The position numbers and the translations under genes were made by a program. Under the pieces are notes generated by a model, which saw only the letters and a list, made by a program, of their open reading frames with translations, ran no database searches and had not been told where the DNA came from. DNA of 18,513 nucleotides from CAYLNK01 sp964384675 (GTDB lineage Bacteria; Acidobacteriota; Thermoanaerobaculia; UBA5066). The stretch lies in contig CAYLNK010000108.1 of the NCBI GenBank assembly GCA_964384675.1, positions 1 to 18,513 of the forward strand, written 5' to 3'. Positions within the stretch are counted from its first letter, which is position 1. Each line of letters starts with the position of its first letter. This document shows, piece after piece, positions 13,636 through 18,513 of the stretch.

Positions 13636-16122
13636 CGGGTCGACGTCGGCCTGCATCGGCAGGTACGAGCCGTCCCCAGTCCCGAGGCCGGGCGCCGCGC
13701 CGTCGTTGACGACGCCGTAGGCGACGAATCCGGGGGCGCCGGAGCGCTGGGTCACGCGTGCGTAGGCGTTCCGGACGGGCGAGTCGACAGGGAGGAGCGC
13801 GGCGAGGCTCCACTGGGCGAAGCGTGAGACGGCGCACTCCATGGTCGACGTGAGCGTGCCGGTCTCGCCGTCGAAGAGCTCGATCGTGAACGCCGCGTCG
13901 CCGCCCGGGACGGAGATGGCGAGGTTGGAGCGGGTGGTGGCCGCGTCACGCCTGAGGCCGCTCACCCAGGCCGCCCGTCGGGCGGCGCGACGCAGGTCGA
14001 GCGCGGGCGCGCCGACGCCGTATCGACCGCCTCCCGGCGCCGCGGTGGTCACGCGGGTCGCGACCGCGGTGCTGACCATCGCGAACGGGTCTAGCGTGAA
14101 AGGCCGGACCACGGCGGGCCCGGCCGACGGCGCCCCGCCGGTACGGAACGCGATCCGCCCGTTCGGCACCGAGAAGATCGACTCGTCGCCGACCGTGCCG
14201 AGCACCGAGATGCTGAGGGGACCTTGCGCGCCGCCGAGGAGGAGCTCGCCCTGATACGGCTGCTCCCCCAGCACGACGACGGGGACGAGCAGCTCGCGCA
14301 CCCTCTCCTCCGGAACCGCGCCCAGGTACGTCCCGTCGCCGGTGACCGCGTCGTTCACGACCGCGTAGGCGAACCATGGAGCTTGCCCGCCCACGCGCTC
14401 GATCCGTGCCGAGCCCGTCGCCGCCCCCGGCGCGAGGCGTGCCAGGACGCGGTCGACCTGTCGCCACTCGCCGGGGGCCAGCCGCACGTCGATCGGGCCG
14501 GCCGTTCCCACCGTCACCCGCAGGGCGATCTCCCCGTCGCCGTCGCGACCGGCATTCACCAGCGCGAGGTTGGTGCGCTCCTCCGGCGTCTCGGCGAGGA
14601 ACTGCGTAGTCGACTCCGCCGAGAGGAGCTGTCCCGGCGTCAACGTCGGGACGGACACGCCGGCAGCTCCGTCGGGGCGATCCGTCACGACGCGCGCGAG
14701 GAGCGCGACGTCGGACGGGGTGTCGAGGCCGTCGACCTCCGCGCGCAGCGTGCCGATCGATTCGCCATCGGCCGGCGCCGGCACCCCGAGCGCCCGGAGG
14801 TAGGCCAACGCGTCGGGGAAGACCCTCTGGCGGCGGGCGGCGAGCGTGTCCGTCCCGCCGCCCGAACCCGCTCCGACGGTCGGGCGGTAGCGCCACGTCA
14901 CCGTGGCGTCGCGCGGACCGTGGTTCGTGAGCACCAGCTCCGTCCGGTAGCGGTCCGTCGAGAGGACGATCGGGAGGAAACGCTCCGTGGTGGTGGAGCT
15001 CCGGAGCACCACCAGCTCGCCGGGCGTCGCCACGACGATGTCCGCTCGCCCGTCGCCGTTCGCATCGACCACACCGAGGAGGCGCGCCCCGATGGGGGCG
15101 TCGAGCGTGACCGGGGCCGAGAAGGATCCTGCCTCACCGGAAGAGAGAAGCTGGAGCCGGCCGACCTGATCGGTTGCCACGACGTCCGCGCGGCGGTCGC
15201 CGTCGACGTCCATCGCGAGGAGCTCGGTCGCCCGTGCGGGCAGCCGACCCGCCGGACCCGGCTCGAGTCCCGCGGGCCCGAGGCGGTATGTCTCCACCTG
15301 GGCTCGTCCGGTGAAGAGGTCCCACGAGGCGCCGACGACCACGGGGTTTCCGACACCACCCAGGTTCCCGACCGCGAGCGCGTTCTCCCAGCGCACGTCG
15401 TCGATGTGGAGCGGCGTCCGCGGGTGGAAGGCGCCGCGGCCGTCCCCGAGCGCGGTGGCGAGGCTTCGTGGGAATCCCGGGTGCGCGGAGAAGTACGGCT
15501 GGACGGCGGCGATGACGTCCAGCTGGCCGTCGCCATCGACGTCGAGGAGCCGGATGGCCGCGACGTCGAGCTGGAGGATGTCGAGCTTCGTCATGGAGAG
15601 CACCGCGTGCGTCTTGCCGGAGAGGACCGTGACCTGCGTACCGGCGGCGACGACGTCCATCACCCCATCGCCGTCGAGGTCCGCCAGCGCGAGGTCCAAT
15701 GCGGTGCCGGGCACCGGCCCGCCGAACACGGCGGCGGCCCGGAATCCGCCGTCCGGATCGCCGGCAAACGGAACGAGGACGCCGCTGCGGTCCTTCCGGA
15801 CCGCGGCGACGAGGAGGTCCGCGATGCCGTCGCCGTCGAGATCGCCGCTCGCGATCGCGACCGGCGTCGCGCCAGAAGGAAGTCCGTCCACGGAAGCGAA
15901 GGCGCCATCGTCGAGCCGCGCGACGGCGACGCCGGTGTACGTCGCGATCGCTACGACCGGGCCGCCCCGAGCGTCGGGGAGGATCGTGGCGATCCCCGGC
16001 AGGGCGCCCTCCGGTAGCGGGGAGCGAAGGAGCGGAACGAAGGCGTTCCCGCCGAGCGCCGACACCGCGGGCGGCAGGAGCAGGACGGCGGCGAGGAACG
16101 GGCCCGTCGAGGGGCGAGGCAT
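13633..16122 (-). CDS. Secreted FG-GAP/VCBS repeat protein with repeated C-terminal modules
   Basis: This is an 829-residue exported protein. A signal peptide (1-22, cleavage near VSA) is followed by a beta-propeller-like region with five calcium-binding FG-GAP loops: DLDGDGIAD (94-102), DLDGDGVMD (148-156), DVDGDGQLD (194-202), DVDGDRRAD (305-313) and DANGDGRAD (353-361). From about 381 to the end there are apparently three related beta-rich modules (about 381-495, 508-604, 720-823). Each opens with a hydrophobic strand ending in a T/S-N-L-A or ELVLTN segment and closes with a motif like FAYAVVNDAVTGDGTYL or FVAYGVVNDGAAPGLG. A surface or extracellular binding role is typical of FG-GAP proteins; no enzymatic motif is seen. 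The ATG at 16122 has AAGGGG upstream and starts 7 bp after the M14 peptidase, so the two are likely co-expressed. The open frame extends slightly further upstream. Confidence 0.9.
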   Translation of the reverse strand: MPRPSTGPFLAAVLLLPPAVSALGGNAFVPLLRSPLPEGALPGIATILPDARGGPVVAIATYTGVAVARLDDGAFASVDGLPSGATPVAIASGDLDGDGIADLLVAAVRKDRSGVLVPFAGDPDGGFRAAAVFGGPVPGTALDLALADLDGDGVMDVVAAGTQVTVLSGKTHAVLSMTKLDILQLDVAAIRLLDVDGDGQLDVIAAVQPYFSAHPGFPRSLATALGDGRGAFHPRTPLHIDDVRWENALAVGNLGGVGNPVVVGASWDLFTGRAQVETYRLGPAGLEPGPAGRLPARATELLAMDVDGDRRADVVATDQVGRLQLLSSGEAGSFSAPVTLDAPIGARLLGVVDANGDGRADIVVATPGELVVLRSSTTTERFLPIVLSTDRYRTELVLTNHGPRDATVTWRYRPTVGAGSGGGTDTLAARRQRVFPDALAYLRALGVPAPADGESIGTLRAEVDGLDTPSDVALLARVVTDRPDGAAGVSVPTLTPGQLLSAESTTQFLAETPEERTNLALVNAGRDGDGEIALRVTVGTAGPIDVRLAPGEWRQVDRVLARLAPGAATGSARIERVGGQAPWFAYAVVNDAVTGDGTYLGAVPEERVRELLVPVVVLGEQPYQGELLLGGAQGPLSISVLGTVGDESIFSVPNGRIAFRTGGAPSAGPAVVRPFTLDPFAMVSTAVATRVTTAAPGGGRYGVGAPALDLRRAARRAAWVSGLRRDAATTRSNLAISVPGGDAAFTIELFDGETGTLTSTMECAVSRFAQWSLAALLPVDSPVRNAYARVTQRSGAPGFVAYGVVNDGAAPGLGTGDGSYLPMQADVDP

Positions 16123-16129
16123 GCCCCTT

Positions 16130-17932
16130 CTACGGAGCCGCGGGCCTCGGCGTCTCCGGCAGCGGCTTCTCCAGCCGGTAGACGGGCAGGAGGCCAACGG
16201 TGTCGTCCCAGTACGGCGTCCGCCTGTAGAAGAAGCGCGCCCGTTCCCCGGGATTCCCCGCGAACGCCGGGTCCTTCAGCTTCTCCTCCCACTCGGCCTT
16301 CAGCTTCGGGTCCTTCGCGAGCATCTCCGTGGCGAGCGGGTCGAGGACGCGCAGGTCGATGTACTCCTTCTGCTCGAGCGCGGACGACATCTCCCCCCAA
16401 GCGAAGAGGGAGTCGGGGCTCTCCGGCTCGAGGAGGTGCATCGCGATCGTCGCGAGCTCGGTGTCGAGGGGGACGTATAGCGTGCCGGCCGGGACGCTCC
16501 GGGTCTCGGTCGAGCGCTCGATCGGCGCCTCGACCTTCACGCGCCCCTGATACGGCGCGGTGCCGAGCTTCGCCTTCCCGGCCCGGTAGACGCCGACCGC
16601 GAGCGTCCGCTCGGCGTCGAGCTTCTCGTACCGGATGCCGTGCGCCTCGAGCCGCTCCTCGACGGCGGGCCAGCCGGGCGGCACGAGGTACGCGGCGGGG
16701 CGCGGCGCGGTCACCGTGGCCTTCACGTACGGGAAGAACGGCAGCCGGATCGTCACCTTCCGCTGCGGGTCGTAGCGGAGGACCGGCTTGCCGGTGACGG
16801 GGGAGACCTCCTCCTTCCAGACGTACGTCGGGAAGTCGATCGGCTCCGGGCGCGACAGGTCGGTCTCCGCGTCGAGCACCACCGGCGTGCCGACCGCCGC
16901 GCGACGCAGCTCGGCGCGCCCCTTCTCGCGCGCGGCCAGGAGGGCCTTCGGATCGCCCGCGACGTGCGTCAGGAGCGCCCTGAGGAACACCTCGTTCGAC
17001 TTGACGCGATCGGCGAACGGCTTGATCGCGTGCGTCTCGACCAGCACGGACGGCACGGCGCGGAGCGGGAAGTAGCCGGTGGCGTAGCGTGGGGCCGACG
17101 GACCGGGGTCGATCCCTTTCGTCGGGTCGCGCGGGTCGAGGAAGTCGACGTACGGGCCGGTCTTCCAGCCCATCTCCTCCACCTCGCGGAGGCTCCGCTT
17201 CGCGGCCTTGCGCAGCCACTCCGCGAGCGGCGCCGGCAGGAAGGGCTCGCTCGCGCAGGAGATCGTCAGCGTCGCCTGGAAGTCGGCCCCGTCGGTGACG
17301 TGGTCGTCGACGAAGAGGTCGGGCTTCCACGCTCTGGCGAGCGAGAGGAGCGCGCGCGTCTCGGGGGCGTCGGCCTTCAGGTAGTCGCGGTTCAGGTCGA
17401 GGCCCCGGGCGTTCGTGCGGAAGCCCATGCCGTCGACGGGGCCGTTCTGGTTCGGGCGGTTGTACTTCGAGACCCGCTCGTGGCCGTCGACGTTGTAGAT
17501 CGGCACCACGACCAGCGTCATCCCCTTCAGGATCTCCGGGCGGTTCTGGAGCGCGAGATCCCGCAGCAGGATGAGGCAGGCGTCGGTGCCGTCCGACTCA
17601 CCGCCGTGGATGGAGTTCTGGATCAGGACCACGGGCTTGCCGGTCTTCCACGCCTCCTCGGGGGTGAAGGCCTGGTCCGACGACACGATCACGACCGGCA
17701 TCCGCCGCCCCTGTCCCGAGGTGCCGAAGTAGTCGAGCTTCAGGTACGGCGACGTGCGCACGAGGCGCAGAAGGAACGCGATCGTCTGGTCGTACGACGC
17801 GGTCGCCCGGAAACCGTTCAGCTCGACCGGCGAGTAATGGTCGGGAGGGATCGGGGTCTGGGCGGGGGACGGCAGCGCGAGCCCGAAGAGCGCGGTGGCG
17901 ACGGCGAGGACGGCGGCGGAGGATCGGCGCAT
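16130..17932 (-). CDS. Secreted M14-family zinc carboxypeptidase
   Basis: This 600-residue protein has a signal peptide (1-24, cleavage at SPA-QT). The catalytic domain spans about 35-330. Zinc ligands are H109 and E112 in SIHGGESDGTDA and H211 in DDHV. RGLDLNRDY (176-184) includes the substrate-binding Asn-Arg. The catalytic glutamate is E299 in SVLVETHA. M14 enzymes remove C-terminal residues from peptides or cleave cell-wall peptides. The remaining 270 or so residues form an additional C-terminal region with an immunoglobulin-like pattern and no recognised catalytic motif. The size and domain order resemble exported M14 peptidases common in soil bacteria of Acidobacteriota type. It lies upstream of the FG-GAP gene with a 7-bp gap. 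Its own promoter would have to overlap the terminator at 17961-17990, or expression comes partly from read-through. Confidence 0.95.
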   Translation of the reverse strand: MRRSSAAVLAVATALFGLALPSPAQTPIPPDHYSPVELNGFRATASYDQTIAFLLRLVRTSPYLKLDYFGTSGQGRRMPVVIVSSDQAFTPEEAWKTGKPVVLIQNSIHGGESDGTDACLILLRDLALQNRPEILKGMTLVVVPIYNVDGHERVSKYNRPNQNGPVDGMGFRTNARGLDLNRDYLKADAPETRALLSLARAWKPDLFVDDHVTDGADFQATLTISCASEPFLPAPLAEWLRKAAKRSLREVEEMGWKTGPYVDFLDPRDPTKGIDPGPSAPRYATGYFPLRAVPSVLVETHAIKPFADRVKSNEVFLRALLTHVAGDPKALLAAREKGRAELRRAAVGTPVVLDAETDLSRPEPIDFPTYVWKEEVSPVTGKPVLRYDPQRKVTIRLPFFPYVKATVTAPRPAAYLVPPGWPAVEERLEAHGIRYEKLDAERTLAVGVYRAGKAKLGTAPYQGRVKVEAPIERSTETRSVPAGTLYVPLDTELATIAMHLLEPESPDSLFAWGEMSSALEQKEYIDLRVLDPLATEMLAKDPKLKAEWEEKLKDPAFAGNPGERARFFYRRTPYWDDTVGLLPVYRLEKPLPETPRPAAP

Positions 17933-17960
17933 CCCCCGAGCGTAGCGTGACCCGATGACG

Positions 17961-17990
17961 AAAAGGGCCGGCGGTCGCCCGCCAGCCCTC
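17961..17990 (-). terminator. Rho-independent terminator of the right-edge gene
   Basis: In the minus-strand transcript an 11-bp stem, with arms AGGGCTGGCGG and CCGCCGGCCCT, has a four-base loop and one mismatch. It is followed directly by TTTT (plus-strand AAAA at 17961-17964). It lies about 50 bp after the stop of the gene at 18041, as expected for its terminator. Confidence 0.8.
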
Positions 17991-18004
17991 CGTCCGTAAG
18001 CGGG

Positions 18005-18028
18005 ATCGATCCGAGCGATCGGATCGAT
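18005..18028. promoter_or_regulatory. Perfect 10-bp-arm inverted repeat
   Basis: ATCGATCCGA and its exact complement TCGGATCGAT flank a four-base centre (GCGA). It starts 12 bp downstream of the right-edge gene and precedes the terminator. It may be a second RNA hairpin protecting or terminating that transcript, or an operator for the peptidase gene. It lacks a T-run on either strand. Confidence 0.5.
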
Positions 18029-18040
18029 GGTCTCGGTTCC

Positions 18041-18513
18041 CTACGGGTTGACGTCCAGCTCCATGCGCCCGGCCACGCCCATCGGGTCGAGGCCGAGGAG
18101 CCGCGCGTCGACGTGGAGCGGTCCCGCCGCGGCGCCGATCGGCACCTCGACGGCGAGGGGCGCGCGCCCCGTCGCGAGCGGGCTCGTGGCCTCCGCCCAG
18201 CCGATTCCCGGGCGGGCGCCGTCGCCCGCCTTCGCGCCGGCCACGATCACGTCGAAGCGGTAGTCGCCCGCCACGTCGACCCGGGCGGCGCCCGTGACGC
18301 GGAGGCGCCGGTCGGCGCCCTCGCCGACGACGGTGGCGGTGACGGGGAGGAGGCGCGCCGCGCCGCTCTCGTTCACGAAGCCGGAGGAGCCGGTGCGGGC
18401 GAACGCGTTGCCGCGGGTGTCGCGGCCGGCGGCGTCGAAGCGGACGGCCCAGTGGCCGGCGACCGTGCCCGGGTCAGCCACCGTGGCGGCGTAGACGCCG
18501 TCGTTCGCGGCGC
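18041..18513 (-). CDS. 3' end of a probable exported beta-rich protein (partial)
   Basis: The frame is open from a TAG at 18041-18043 to the right edge of the window, giving at least 157 residues of C-terminus. The GTG at 18481 is probably internal, since the coding pattern continues upstream (AANDGVYAAT before VADPGTV). The text is typical of extracellular beta-sandwich domains: GVYAATVADPGTVAGHWAVR is the kind of segment seen before a C-terminal Ig-like or choice-of-anchor domain. It is followed by strands such as YRFDVIVAG and PLHVDARLLGLD. No catalytic motif is visible. It ends with two hairpins downstream, one of them a good terminator. The full protein lies outside the window, so its identity remains open. 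Confidence 0.78.
   Translation of the reverse strand, partial: AANDGVYAATVADPGTVAGHWAVRFDAAGRDTRGNAFARTGSSGFVNESGAARLLPVTATVVGEGADRRLRVTGAARVDVAGDYRFDVIVAGAKAGDGARPGIGWAEATSPLATGRAPLAVEVPIGAAAGPLHVDARLLGLDPMGVAGRMELDVNP

Noticed and set aside
14224..16017. 597-residue plus-strand open frame opposite the FG-GAP gene
   Set aside because: Composition is Arg/Glu/Asp-rich without any motif. The minus strand has a signal peptide and five intact FG-GAP loops.
16640..17950. 436-residue plus-strand open frame opposite the M14 peptidase
   Set aside because: It is an antisense shadow. All M14 catalytic residues and a signal peptide are on the minus strand.

Overview
The window is GC-rich chromosomal DNA (about 70% GC by eye), densely packed with genes and essentially free of mobile elements. 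The gene content suggests a member of the Acidobacteriota or a similar soil/sediment lineage: a split MacB-type exporter with an NtrC-like regulator, a DUF1028-TPR protein, a KirBac channel, a large secreted M14 peptidase, and an FG-GAP protein with repeated C-terminal modules. That assignment is an inference from gene content. No rRNA, tRNA or CRISPR is visible.

Left block (15-6700, minus strand): one likely operon, read right to left. It encodes a membrane-fusion (HlyD/RND-adaptor) protein, a LolD/MacB-type ATPase, two separate FtsX/MacB-like permeases, a sigma-54-dependent response regulator and a small coiled-coil protein. Gaps are only 10-23 bp. It ends in a headless C-terminal remnant of undecaprenyl-diphosphatase (UppP). 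A good sigma-54 -24/-12 element lies just before the adaptor gene, and two tandem palindromes lie about 95-120 bp upstream of the predicted transcription start. The operon's last regulatory gene encodes exactly the class of activator such a promoter needs, so a self-regulated export module is likely. No histidine kinase or TolC-like outer-membrane partner is visible.

Middle block (6854-9906, plus strand): a KirBac-type inward-rectifier potassium channel, divergent from the exporter operon. It is followed by a probable two-gene unit, an exported DUF1028-TPR protein and a DUF1835 protein.

Centre (9922-11297, minus strand): a beta-hydroxyacid dehydrogenase of the 3-hydroxyisobutyrate dehydrogenase family, coupled by an ATGA overlap to a small Lys/Asp-rich secreted protein of unknown function.

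Right-centre (11367-13622, plus strand): a three-gene unit of a degenerate CPBP-like membrane protein, a SprT-like zinc metalloprotease and a membrane-anchored SGNH hydrolase. The SprT-like protein carries a textbook sliding-clamp-binding pentapeptide (QLDLF) in its N-terminal tail. This is the most interesting single observation here, because it parallels the PCNA-binding of eukaryotic SPRTN, the protease that repairs DNA-protein crosslinks.

Right block (13633-18513, minus strand): a secreted M14 zinc carboxypeptidase followed at 7 bp by a secreted FG-GAP/VCBS repeat protein. Upstream is a strong intrinsic terminator, a second perfect hairpin, and the 3' end of another probably exported beta-rich protein that runs off the right edge. 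No gene-free stretch exceeds 300 bases. The longest are 6701-6853 (regulatory), 7790-7903 and 17933-18040.
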